A DNA stretch of 64,000 nt. It comes from Atriophallophorus winterbourni. Lineage: Eukaryota; Platyhelminthes; Trematoda; Plagiorchiida; Microphallidae. Both the position numbers and the translations under genes were made by a program. The DNA is taken from positions 24,433-88,432 of the forward strand of contig JACCGJ010024126.1 of NCBI GenBank assembly GCA_013407085.1, read 5' to 3'. This document shows positions 22,865 to 44,060 of this stretch, piece after piece. Under the pieces are notes generated by a model. The model did not search any database and was not told where the DNA came from. It worked only from the letters and a program-made list of their open reading frames with translations. Each line of letters begins with the position of its first letter. Position 1 is the stretch's first letter.

Positions 22865-23250
22865 TTTTTAATACTGTAGTAAATCCGAGTCGTTGTTTTG
22901 AATTGTCGAAATAAGAAACAGGGGTTTACGAGTTAACCAGCGACTTTAGTCGATACAGTACTCAACTCGGTTTGTTCCATTCGGAGAAACAGAACTTTGA
23001 ATTGCTCCAATTTGGATCGCCTGCCTATTTGAACGAGGATCAACTTGGACCTTCGTCCCGCTGTTTTCCTCTGTTTTAATCTTGAGATTGTCCGGAGAAA
23101 ATACTCTTTTTTGGTTTGCTGCAATCAAAGCAGTATTCAACTTGGTCGATTTACTGTCCATCTTCGTCCTCAGAATTGCGTCTCAGAGTGAATCTGTGCG
23201 GATTCAAACATTCCAGATTTTTGTTGAACAACTGGTAACGTTCATTTCAT

Positions 23251-24063
23251 TTGTGTTTTAGATCTATGATGCCTGAACCTTTAGCGAGGTTAGTATGTGG
23301 CGCGGTTCAGTCCCTAAAAGATTGTCACAATCGTTCTGACGATTTTGACTCTCCATCAGTTGGTAGACATGGACACGAATGTAACTGTGCACCTTCTAAC
23401 GGGGAACTTGAACTGGAGAAAGATTTATCTATTGCTCATGCTACAATCTCTAAGTTAACTCATTACACCAGTCATAGACGAACATTAGGCCTACCTTGTC
23501 AGTTTTAGATGAAATATTGGAAGAGGCCCGATGATTGATTGGCCAGTCAGAGGACTTCGCGATTCTCGCTTTTCAATGCACAAATGTCTCACTCTATTGG
23601 AGTGCCAAGCGGTTTTGAACGCAAGTGCCACTTTGGAGTATATTGTGAATATTTTACCGACTGCGTTCCATCTGAAGAACGCTATATCCTGCGAAGGATT
23701 GGACTTTACGATTCAGCAACTCACAAAATTTGTGTTACGTCGAGCGCGTCTTGATTGGACAAGATTTGGTCTGGTGTGCAAATGTTGTATAAATGTTTCC
23801 AGAGCGAGGTCTGTTAGCCTCGTCAACTTTCGAGAAATTGTTTCTATTGGTGTGTTGTCGGTTGTGTTCATGAAGCTGAGTTACCTGACACTAAATTAGC
23901 TTAGTCGGATTTTGTGACTGAATTTCCCGACACTAATTCGGATCAGATGGAGAGCAAGCCTGGATCACCTGACACCAAATCTGCCGAAATGAATAGCAGG
24001 CCTGGTTCGCATGACACTAAATCAGCCGAAATGGCGGCGACAGGTGGTCAGCATGACAATTAA
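23251..24063 (+). pseudogene. Degenerate gag-like frame inside the insertion
   Basis: Frame 1 keeps protein-like composition across five stops: SPSVGRHGHECNCAPSNGE, then GVPSGFERKCHFGVYCEYF, then the tandem DTKSAEM repeats ending at a TAA at 24061. I do not recognise a family. The TTTGTGTTTTAG just before its first Met could equally be a splice acceptor, so a host origin is not excluded. Confidence 0.4.
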
Positions 24064-24314
24064 TTTAATTGGCGCAAGACGTTCGGTTGTGTACCCGATG
24101 AGACATTTGTGTTTCGAACCCCGGATACACTTATTTCATTTTGCAAATTAGAGTTGTTTAGATGGCGCAATATGGCGCCATTTGAGGATGAAATACACAA
24201 AATTCTTTATGCAGCTTTGAAATTCTGCTATATCCTTTCTACTTTCGACTAAAATACAATAATGATTTTTGCAACTTGAATTTGGTTTTGTTTATTATTT
24301 CTTTATAATAAGAA

Positions 24315-24621
24315 TGCTAAACCTTGCTTTTTCTAATTGTCTTATTGGACATCTTCTTTTCACATATTTGCTGAACCTCGTGTTTTAATTCATTGTTTCT
24401 GCCTTTGTCAGTCATTGCTGTTGAATTTGGTTGCCATTTTGGGCACTTGGATTTTGACCCCAGATTTTGGTGTCTAGTATTTGATAGACATTTTTGACGG
24501 TAATTTTATCCGTTGGCATTCATAATTTAACAGTCAATCTTGTTAGCATTGGCTAAATTTATTGTTGTCATTTGAAACATTTGAGCATTTTGGCTCGCAT
24601 CATTTGTACAACCCGGTACAG
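24315..24621 (+). repeat. LTR-like direct repeat, right copy
   Basis: Same blocks as the left copy, with an extra segment near 24498-24531 (GGTAATTTTATCCGTTGGC). Confidence 0.85.
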
Positions 24622-24639
24622 TTGAGGTTTTTCCATTGT

Positions 24640-24690
24640 TGTTGTCTCTGAGTCGAAGTCCTCTTTAAAATCAAGGTAGAAAAGTTTAAC
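24640..24690 (-). mobile_element. CR1-like LINE, reverse transcriptase motif A fragment
   Basis: In reverse the sequence reads YLDFKEDFDSE, matching the LDFxKAFDxV motif A of non-LTR reverse transcriptases. It is most simply the upstream part of the LINE at 21660-22593, displaced by the insertion. Confidence 0.6.
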
Positions 24691-25329
24691 TGCTCAACCT
24701 TCATGAAGCTGCAAAATTTACCTTATTAATAAAACACAGAAGATATGTTAACCAGGACATTTCTCACCAGAAACCGTGATTGTGACAGTTTACAACTATA
24801 TGTTCTTATAATACCGATATAAATTCGACTATATGATTCTGACAACATTCTTCGTATAACTTATAAAATCTGGATAACATTGTGCAACTACCAAGCTTTT
24901 TCACAAAAATAAGAAGAAATATTTACATAATTAAATCTGCTAAATTCTGGAAACTTCTGTTGAAAAACATATAACACTGCGCAACTTGAAATTTTGAAAC
25001 ACAGATTGATTCATTCGTAACGGGTTGAACAATGGATCAACATACATATCGAGCCACAAACATATATAATCATGGTAGTGCAAAATACTAATAGTAAAAT
25101 TCGTTTGACAACTTTCAGATTGAACATTTACTGGGCCCCTTCGTATTTCCCTTCTAGATTACCTCGCATACATCGATGTGAACAAAACGGGTCCATAGAT
25201 CATACCACCATGCCGATCAGAATGTTCTACGAAAACCCACTGTAATTACGTCTTCCATTCAAAACAGACTTATATTTCGAACAATCACAAAGGAAAATTT
25301 TGAAAACTCAGCCTTTTCGCGCTTTCCCA

Positions 25330-26880
25330 TGTCTCCGATTATCACATCGGTCGAACTTCAATATTTTTTCGGGACATTTAATTTTCCTAATCCCATTTCC
25401 TTATTTCGTGCAATAACAGCTCACATATTGAATTTTGGTATAGATGATTAATTGCCGTTTACCTTCCTTATTTTAACGTTCGCAAAATTTCCCGTGCACA
25501 TTTGTTCTTGAAGATTAAAAAAGATTGTACATATTTGACTTTGTTTATACAAACAATTTGTTAATTATTTATCATGCTTAGCATGCCTTGAATATTCAAG
25601 AATAAACCATTTATTTATTCATTTATTTACTCATTTATTCAGCACAGGGCAATTTCGAAATATGTTCGTGATATTATACATTTCAATGCGTTGTTAATAC
25701 TCGATCAGAAACCTGTTTCTTGTAATACCAGTTTTTACATTGAAGGTGTCTCATTAGTTCACCGGCATTATTGACTACCATTTTAACCTCTCGATTATTA
25801 AAATCCACTTTCATACAATTTGGGTGTTGATTTCCGAAGGGTTATGACCTATGTTATCTCATTTTTGAATGCTCTAACCACAAGACTCAAATTGTTACAC
25901 TTTTTAAGATGCACATATTTAAATAGGAGTTTGAATAAGTGGACAAATGATCAATTGTTTAATGAATGTTTGCAAATTAAGAGAGTCCTATAAATTCTAA
26001 ATAATATTTTCCAAGTTTGTTCTCTTGTTGCTATTTGCTTCCTTTTTGTTGCTTCCGATTTTGTACATAAGCGCTTGGTCATGAATATTTAATCTTGTTT
26101 TGCATTCCTTGCTGCATTTAATTTAATGACTGCAAAGAGTTTTTGGCAATAAAATTTCGGAAATCTTATTTTGCCACGAGCGCGAATTTAGCATGCGTTT
26201 TGCTGAGTGGGGATTCTGAATAATAGATGATCAAACATTTCTTCGATCATCACATCCGTCGAACTTCAATATTATTGGAACTCATTTTTTCTCAACTCAA
26301 TATTTATTCCGTAAAATAACAGCTCACGTATTGAATTTATGTATTAATGATTGATTGCCGTTTAGCTTCATCGTTTTAGCCAACGTAAAAATTCCCCAGC
26401 ACAATTGAGCTTGACAATTTATTAACGATTTAATATATCTGGCTCTGTTTATACAAACGATTCGTTAATTATTGTTCATGCTTTGCTCCCCTATGATTTT
26501 CAAAAAGGAATCATTTAATTATTTATTTATTTATTTTTATATTTACTTATTTAGCAATTTTTAAGCCTAATCTTGGAACTTATTTTCCCTCAACCCATTT
26601 TTTATTTCGTACAGAAATGGCTCACGTATTTCAATTAATTATAAGTGATTTATTGCATTTCCTTCATCGTTTTAACGAACGTTAAAATTCCCGAGCCCAA
26701 TTGACCTTGAGAATTAATGAACGATTTTACATATTTGGCTTTGTTTATACAAAAAAATTGTTAATTATTTTTCACGGATTCCATTGCTTAGATATCCAAA
26801 AATTAATCATTCGTCTATTTATTTATTTATTTATTTACATATTTACTGATTAACTGATTTATTTATTTATTTATATAGCA
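25330..26880 (+). repeat. Three diverged tandem copies of a ~300-bp unit ending in TTTA runs
   Basis: Units start near 25330, 26230 and 26575. Each carries an AACAGCTCAC-like block, a TTTAACG...AAATTCCC block, a TTTGTTTATACAAA block and a TTATTTATTTATTT tail. That layout looks like repeated 3' ends of one LINE or SINE family in the same orientation. The first copy lies within the left inverted-repeat arm. Confidence 0.75.
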
Positions 26881-27219
26881 ATTTTTAAAACCTATTGATC
26901 GATAGATTATACATTAATGGCAGGAAGAGTGAAGAGAAGAATAATTAAAATTTGGGCGACAAACATCTTAACAATATTTTCTATTCTGAACAACAAACAT
27001 TTAGGAACATTGTATACTCTTAATTCCAGTGTGGTATTCGGAATAAAAATTTGAGCGTAATATTTTTCGTAAATTTGGGAAAATTTCAAAAAATGCGTCA
27101 AAAACAACTTATGCCATTAAATACCATTTTATTGAGTTAACGAGAGCATTCGACTGCGGTATCACAATTTAAAATGCTTTATCTTACATGTCATCGACCT
27201 TGAAGGCCTTCACTTAGAC

Positions 27220-28039
27220 CAGTGGTTCTTAACCTTTTTGGTGGTACCGAACCCTACAAGTTCCATAAATGCATTCATTGAACCCTTCGTAGTTGGAACA
27301 ATTAAATTTGTTTTTCGACCCAATTCATAACATATGTATATATTCTGATTGACCCGAGCTGCCTGCAGCAGTCATCACAGATATCAAGGCTAAGCGATCT
27401 GGCGTGATCAGCTGCAACCTATAACAGTCAAGCAGAGCGTGACGTCACGTCGGCGTAAATATCACAGATTGCTCATGCGCGCAAACTTTTTAAGATCGTT
27501 AACTGTTCTACGGTTTTGCTTTCATTGCAAAGATCGCGTTGAGCTACGCATTTTGATAACTGTTTCTGTATTCTACCTTGTGTGATTAACGAGCTATAGT
27601 AGATTATTTGCAAAATGACGAAATCACGAGTTCCGAAGCAACTACATCGACCTGCCGACTAAACGCCCACCACTCAGTCGAATAACCCACTTTAGGCTAC
27701 TAACACGCTTGACCGCATCACGAGATCCAACATACAGACAATAAAATCGATCGATCAATCTGTGATAGCGACTTGGGCCCTAACTTGACCTCATTGCCAA
27801 GTGCCTAGACCCGGCGAACGCAACAATGGTCACGCCGGCCCAGCTGATAGGACGAATCTCGACACGTAGAATTGTCCCGAAGTCACGTGCAAATCATGTG
27901 AAAAACCAGTAAGTCCCATGGCGCGTAAAGCAATAACGTGTTTGCTGTGTATGTGTAAAATCCATGGTAAACCGTCGAACCACAGAATAGGACTCAACGA
28001 ACCCCTAGGTTTCGATCGAACCCAGGTTAAGAACCACTG
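27220..28039. mobile_element. hAT-type MITE, 820 bp
   Basis: Terminal inverted repeats start CAGTGGTTCTTAACCT at 27220 and end in the exact complement at 28039 (16 bp perfect, then partial). The flanking 8-bp sequence ACTTAGAC is identical on both sides (27212-27219 and 28040-28047). CAGTGGTTCT termini and 8-bp duplications are the hallmark of hAT transposons. No transposase frame exists inside, so it is non-autonomous. It sits in the spacer of the large inverted repeat. Confidence 0.93.
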
Positions 28040-29762
28040 ACTTAGACGTAAAGGAAACAGTTAATTTAAAATGTTGAAATTTAAAAACATTTTGAATTCG
28101 TCGAAGAATTCACTCCTCTGCTTTTGCTATGCTGCTAGAACATTCTTTTCGGACGAATGAAGGAGGACATTACTTATGCTTGTGATGTGATGGCAAGTAA
28201 TTGAACTTAAACAGTTCGAGAGCACGAAACAAGCTATTCGTTTTACTGACGTTCTGATTCGATACACACATACGTATGTTACATTCTGTTGCCGCGTTTT
28301 TTTGACTTCTTCCATGGATCATTCATCTGCTCAGCACAAATGAGATTGTAGCAGAAATTGTGTAAAAAATGATTGACTAGGTAAATTGTATAAAAATATA
28401 ATATAACACATCACTATAATAGTCTATATTGCACAAAATAATACAAAAATGAAACGAACAGACGTATAGAACTAATGAGTCAAAGTCCAACGATACATAC
28501 GAGGATGACAAACGGTAGCACGATAAATTCACAAAACAAAATATAATAGAAAAAATCACATTGCAGAAAGCACAGAAATGGTGGATCATTCATTAATCGG
28601 AATCCCCGCTCAGCAAAACGCACGCAAGTTTCGCGCTTGTGGCAAAATGAGATTTCCGAAATTTTATTGACAAAAAATCTTTGCAGTCAATAAATTGAAT
28701 GCAGCAAGGAATGCTTAACAAGATTAAATATTTATGGCCAAGCGCTTATGTACAAAATCGGAAGCAACATAAAGGAAGCAAATAGCAACAAGAGAACAAA
28801 CTTGGAAAATATAATTTAGAATTTATAGGACTCTCTTAATTTGCAAACATTCATTAAACAATTGATCATTTGTCCACTTATTTAAACTCCTATTAAAATA
28901 TGTGCATCTTAAAAAGTTAGCCTGTGTAACAATTTGAGTCTTGTGGTTAGAGCTTTCAAAAATAAGATAACATGGGTCAAAACCCTTCGGAAATCAACGC
29001 CCAAATTGTGTGAAAGTGGATTTTAATAATCGAAAGGTTAAAATGGTAGTCAATAATGCCGGTGAACTAATGAGGCACCTTCAATATAAAAACTGGTATT
29101 ACAAAAAACAGGTTTCTGATCGAGTATTAACAACGCATTGAAATGTATAATATCACGAACATATTTCGAAATTGCCCTGTGTTAAATAAATAAGTAAATA
29201 AATAAATAAATAAATGGTTTATTCTCGAATATCCAAGGCATGCTAAGCATGATCAATAATTAACAAATTGTTTGTATAAACAAAGTCAAATATGTACAAT
29301 CTTTTTTAATCTTCAAGATCAAATGCGCACGGGAAATTTTGCGAACGTTAAAATAAGGAAGGTAAACGGCAATTAATCATCTATACAAAAATTCAATTTG
29401 TGAGCTGTTATTGCACGAAATAAGGAAATGGGATTAGGAAAATTAAATGTCCCGAAAAATATTGAAGTTCGACCGATGTGATCATCGAAGACATGAGAAA
29501 GCGCGAAAAGGCTGAGTTGTCAAAATTTTCCTCTGTGATTGTTCGAAATATAAGTCTGTTTTGAATGGAAGGCGTAATTACAGTGGTTTTCTTAAAACAT
29601 TCTGATCGGCAGGGTGGTATGATCTATGGACCCGTTTTGTTCACATCGATGTGTGCGAGGTAATCTAGAATTGAAATACGAATGGGCCCAGTAAATGTTC
29701 AATCTGAAAGTTGTCAAACTAATTTTACTATTAGTATCCAGGTCTACCATGATTATATATTA

Positions 29763-31620
29763 TTGTATCTCTATATTTAGGTTGAAAACTGTTAATTTAA
29801 TGCCGTTATGAATGAATCAAGATGCGTTTTGGTTGAAAGATCCTTTTCTAATATGAGCATTATCGGGTGCGAAATTCGGCATTCGTCATTGATGAGCTTA
29901 GCTACGTATATGATATATTTAATATGTGGAAATGACAAGCAGCTTCCCGCAAAAGTTGTTAGCATATTTGCTGAGTAGATCCTGCGCGTTCGTATGGAGA
30001 CAGTTCAATCCATCACTTTAAACTCCCTTTGGTAGGCTACTGTTAGATGTTTGGTTAATCTTGTCCATCTGTACCATATTTGTTCCGGATAATGGAGGCT
30101 ATGTCGTTAATCGCAGTTTTCTGTTTGTCCGCTTTTAACGGGATGAGCGAATACGAAACGCTGGTGACCCACAATGACTGTGTCGATACCATTGCTGCAA
30201 AGCGTTGCTCACTATAGATATCAATTAATTGGTGACTCTGAGTATGATTGGACCCGATCATTTGTTACTAGGAGAGATTGGTACACGCATCAATGAATTA
30301 GTCAGGGTATCAATGATTTTACTTAGTTGCTGTAAGAAGCGCAACCCTTTAAAACCATGAGTGATGTTTCCGTAAACATCGTTCTCATTCAATTACGCAA
30401 CGCCATAAACAAAGATGTTTTTGTCGCTTTCGAGTTTACAATCATAATTAACTTGCTTCTTGTTTGCTTATGGACACGATACATCATGGAAATAAAATGA
30501 TAGGAGGCGAGATGTTTCGAAGAATATAAGCGGACATTTTTATTTTTACCGTCTCATGGTTATTGTTAAGCTTGTTGATATCTAGACCATTAAAATCCTT
30601 GAATAATCATGAATTACCAAAGCGGTGAGACGTTCGGTGTGGTTCAAGTTTAGCGTAGATTTGAAACATGTCATTTAGAACGAGGCAATATATAATAGGA
30701 TTTTCGCGGAGTTTTGTTGTTGTTTTAAATCGTGATAAAATCCGTTTAAATTTAAAATGAAAACATTTTCATGCAAATTCTATCGACAGGCGACCTGCAT
30801 ATTCTTGGATTAGGTCTAGGAAATGCTCATGCCACGAGGCTTTCAAGCCCCATTTGAACACACCAACCGATATAATAATAATAATAATAATACTATATTC
30901 TTTGTAAACCAATGCATGCAAAGCATGATCAGGTTATCAATGTGTACGAAATAAATGAATTGTAAAAATGACCTTATCGAGCGGAATTTTTTAACCTTTT
31001 CCATTTAATAAATGATGGTAAATTTACAAAGGTGAGAAAGTTATTTTTTCGCGCAATGACACACGGTAAAAAAGTTTTATCTAGATTGCATCAAAAATGC
31101 AAATGAAGGGGATGAGATTGATTCTGGAGCAGAGATTGAAAAAAAAGAAAAGCAAAAAATATGAAATAAATGGTGCGCATGAAGATTTAATTGTACAGTA
31201 AAAATAAATTCACGAAATAAAGAAAGTTCTTTTATAAATATATAAATTGACTTCTTCGGAATGTTGGTGGATGTGATTGAAGAAATTACATAAAAAAATC
31301 CGAAGTTAAATTGAAATAATTAGAAAATGAAGGGGATGAGATATTGTGGTTCAAATTGCATAAGGTTTGGGCCGGTTGTACGATCCAGGAAAGTCGAAGA
31401 ATTTTCGAATAATGGAAACTAAAACTGTTCACCAGTAGGGCTTGTGGTGCATATAGAAGAATCAGCCTTATGCGGAAGAAGCAAGGGCCAGTATCGGAGT
31501 TGGTTTGAGAGTCGGAGACACTGGAACACAATTAAGCATATTCTCTTCACCGTCATGGGGAGAGGTTATCACAGTAAAATAGCAAATCGATTATGAACGA
31601 TAAAAAAGATCAAAAAACAA
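29763..31620. other. Intergenic, little recognised
   Basis: Contains an ATA microsatellite (about 30872-30893) followed by TGCATGCAAAGCATGATCAGG, related to the core of the foldback at 20957. No exon was seen. Confidence 0.55.
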
Positions 31621-31949
31621 TATTTTTGGCGTTTTTGGCGTTTTTTTTGTTTTTTTTAATAAATACGTTATGGTAAACCATGCTCTCATATATAAATGGG
31701 TTTAATATGAGCAGTTAACGGTTCAGGATATGGTCATATGGTAAAAATGATTATAAAACGCTGTGTAGCAACGTGACGAGACATGTCTAGACCCTAGGTA
31801 ACGTGACACTACAGCAGCGTTATAAATAGATATTCACGAAAATTATTTTTTTAGATATTTCGAATTTGTTTATTTAGAGAAATTTGTTCAAGATAGAAAC
31901 CTGAATTCAAACAATAAGGATAACTATGTTTAAACCAAAAGGTGGGTAA

Positions 31950-32510
31950 AATAAGCCTAAAGAGATACAATAAGTATAGATAAATATACTAAGAGTCCCA
32001 GGTTTTGATGCAACATACTTAGACCCTAGACATAATTTCAACTATTTTGATAGCGAGACGTTGGACATCCTCTGGTTGCTACAAGCCTTTATGAGAAAAG
32101 GGCTCCAGGCTTGAACGCATTATTGTAAATACTGCCTGAAAATTGTCGTATATAAGGATATAAACGCTTTCCGCGTTCTACCTCTGAATAGATTTAAAGT
32201 TGAATACACCGTTACTTCCAGAAACTGTAATTTTGTTGACTGCTGCAGACAAAAGATAACATTTACTATAATTCAGAGAAAGATCCCAATCCGGTGACAA
32301 TTCAATAAACTGTGCTATATCTCTCAACAGATCACCGTGATCACTTGATATGGTGAATTTAACATCGTCAGCAAATATGTATCAGGGACTGAGATGCCAA
32401 ATCACCGAAGAAGATCAGGAAGAGTATTGAGCCGAGTACTAAACCCCTTGGTTCCTAACTGGTAGCTGTTTTGAATTCTGATGTAGTGTCGCCTGGAAGG
32501 ATCTATCACG
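31950..32510 (-). mobile_element. CR1-like LINE reverse transcriptase remnant
   Basis: In reverse the frame gives IFADDVKFTISSDHGDLLRD, then CYLLSAAVNK, that is palm motif C and the following thumb segment. Upstream, a degraded block corresponds to the GSVLGP region with shifts and stops. VQRLAIKIVE further down matches the VQRRATK block of the family. Confidence 0.75.
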
Positions 32511-32853
32511 AAGAAAACTGGTTATTCAATCGAGAATCTTACCAGCTACTCCAGCCGCGAGCTTCCTCCCAAATGAGTTGTGACTCAACTAGGCGAAGGA
32601 CATACTGAAGTCTGACTAAAAGAACTCAACCCATCCGCCTTCATCCACTGTTAGAAAGCTAGATATAAAAGCATAGACGTTTCATGAGAGCCATCTTGAA
32701 ACGTGATTCAAGCATCAACTAAAAAGAATCAAGATTTTATGGTGAACAAAAACCAATCTCTTTATACGTACCATTTGATGACTGCTATAAGAAATACAGA
32801 GGATTTAATCAAAATTCTAATTAGGTGCTTGGTTTGTGTAGGTTCATATAGGG

Positions 32854-32991
32854 TCAATATACAGGGCCGATAGTGAAGTTATCTTTGAAATAAGCATACA
32901 GTTTTGATTTAAATTCAAGGATCGTAAGAGCGTTCACAATATCTTGTGATAGTGGATTCCACAAAAAGCAAATACGCACCAAAAGAAATGA
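32854..32991 (-). mobile_element. CR1-like LINE C-terminal fragment
   Basis: In reverse: SFLLVRICFLWNPLSQDIVN, then LEFKSKLYAYFKD, ending in a TGA. This is the usual LINE C-terminus (FFSxRVVxxWNxLPxxVVxA). Because it lies upstream of the motif-C fragment at 32300 on the same strand, it must come from a second element copy. Confidence 0.78.
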
Positions 32992-33030
32992 CGTCTACAA
33001 TGGAGACTTGATTAAGGTGTATCGAGACAA

Positions 33031-34164
33031 CTTTAATGAAGCCGTGTATTTTTAGGCGAAATAAGTTTTATCAAATTGCGGAGAGGGTGATTTTCCATTC
33101 TCAGTTTTTTATTTATGAGGATCATGTCGCAGATACGTATACAAGCAGACATAATTATTCACAGACACACAATTCTGTGCTTACTACCAATAAATAACGG
33201 TAGTTGCGAGTGCTCACAAGCACACCTCTTAAAGAATCTGGGCAGTCCTTTTGACTGGGTGAAGTATAGCTCTGTGATACTGATACTGATGATTCAAAAA
33301 TGTGCAACTTGAGTTTGAAATTTACTGAAATTGTAACAGAATTACTTAATTCTGGTAATAAAATGGTAATAGTGGCAATCATTATGGCCAATCTTCTGCA
33401 GTCTGATAGTATAGATAAATTTCGCAATGGACTTATAGCATAGTTTAACTAAAATATATTTTAAAATGTTTGAACGGACCTCTTTGTAGTGGACCAAAAA
33501 TATAAGTCTAGCACTAGACACAATACGGCAAAATGGAAAGAACTCACTAAAAGACCAAGGGAGCAAGTGTCCAAATAAAGATCCGGGAATGCCAACGATA
33601 GCGAGATAATTTACACAGGAAAAGTCAAAAAGATGATGGGATCCAAGGTGAGAAAGCGCTAAAATTTTGGAGGATCCGTTAATCACAATTCCGGCACGCG
33701 GCGACCCACGCAAACTCCGCAACCGCGGAAGAAGACAAAGTCAGAGTTCCAAATTGTATAGACCACCAAAAATTGTATTGCACAAGCGTTAATACGAATG
33801 AAGTGTACATGGCCAAAAAAGGAATAACCATATAAAGCCAAAAGTTGTATGTACAAAATACTAATTTACAAAGTGAACGTAATTCACTACAGCTTAACTA
33901 AGCGCATTTCGGTACTTTGCAGAATCAACTAAAACTATTTAAAGAAATAAATTTGTATTTGAAAATTCACCTACTTCATTTATTCTCAAAATACGAAGTA
34001 ATCGAAATTATGTCATTTCCTAAACCAAAACCTGTTGAACTGTTTCCCGCGTAATCCGAAATGCTCGCGGAAATACATGTGCTAACATCCATCGTGTCGT
34101 CAAGATTAACTATGGCTTTCACTGAAATGTCTATAGCGATAAAACTAGTCTTGTGATTATAAAA
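33031..34164. other. Region upstream of the ERK start codon
   Basis: No core promoter motif can be asserted. A 380-bp open frame on the minus strand (33342-33722) has no recognisable motif; it may be further LINE debris. Confidence 0.4.
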
Positions 34165-43740
<9,576 letters not shown>

Positions 43741-43844
43741 GTAAGTCTAGTTTCTGCACACCATCTCACTTGATATACAATCGATCAGCGGTTTTCGTAA
43801 CCATGGTAATGATTCTAAAGGACACCTGAAACTAATTTATTGTG

Positions 43845-44060
43845 GTGCTCACATCCCCATCCCTTACACACCACTACCGTTTCTGGCTGTTTGCTGTCAT
43901 CAGGTGGAGACAGTAAGATCAGGTTCAGTGAGCCTTGAAAACCTAAAACTGTTTTAAATAATTTCTGGTATAGCGGATGTTACGTCAGATTTTCAATTAG
44001 ACAGTCCTGTTTCAAATCCTACCCGGTTACACATTTCGGGTCAAGTGCTCGACCCAGATC
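43845..44060 (+). repeat. Family-2 repeat
   Basis: Well-kept copy: GGTGCTCACATCCCCATC, TGCTGTCATCAGGTGGAGAC, GATCAGGTTCAGTGAGCCTT. Further on, TTTCAAATCCTACCCGG resembles a Pol III B box. It lies 105 bp past the last visible ERK exon. Confidence 0.8.

Larger units (their letters stand above)
22594..24621 (+). mobile_element. Insertion with LTR-like direct repeats and degenerate gag-like frame
   Basis: Direct repeats 22594-22864 and 24315-24621 are about 85-90% alike by eye, begin TGC and end GGTACA, so they have TG...CA termini like LTRs. They enclose about 1.45 kb. A plus-strand frame runs through 23251-24063 with five stops and ends in peptide repeats (PGSPDTKSAEM, PGSHDTKSAEM). A short minus-strand frame lies at 22946-23161. 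I found no integrase, protease or reverse transcriptase, and no clean target duplication. It splits a LINE: motif A of the LINE is right of it, motif C left. It could be a non-autonomous LTR element or an unrelated composite. Confidence 0.6.
25061..29762. repeat. Large inverted repeat, arms about 1.18 kb
   Basis: The left arm 25061-26235 and right arm 28583-29762 are reverse complements with scattered differences. Example pairs are GTTTTGCTGAGTGGGGATTC with GAATCCCCGCTCAGCAAAAC, and TGAACAAAACGGGTCCATAG with CTATGGACCCGTTTTGTTCA. The 2.35-kb spacer holds two diverged copies of part of the arm plus a hAT-type MITE. No transposase-like frame is visible. I found no target duplication at the outer ends. 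Confidence 0.9.

Noticed and set aside
22946..23161. A 71-codon minus-strand frame as a gene of the LTR-like insertion.
   Set aside because: No recognised motif and opposite to the longer gag-like frame; kept only as a note.
33342..33722. A 126-codon minus-strand frame upstream of ERK.
   Set aside because: No reverse transcriptase, endonuclease or host domain motif could be found; it may be LINE debris but cannot be supported.
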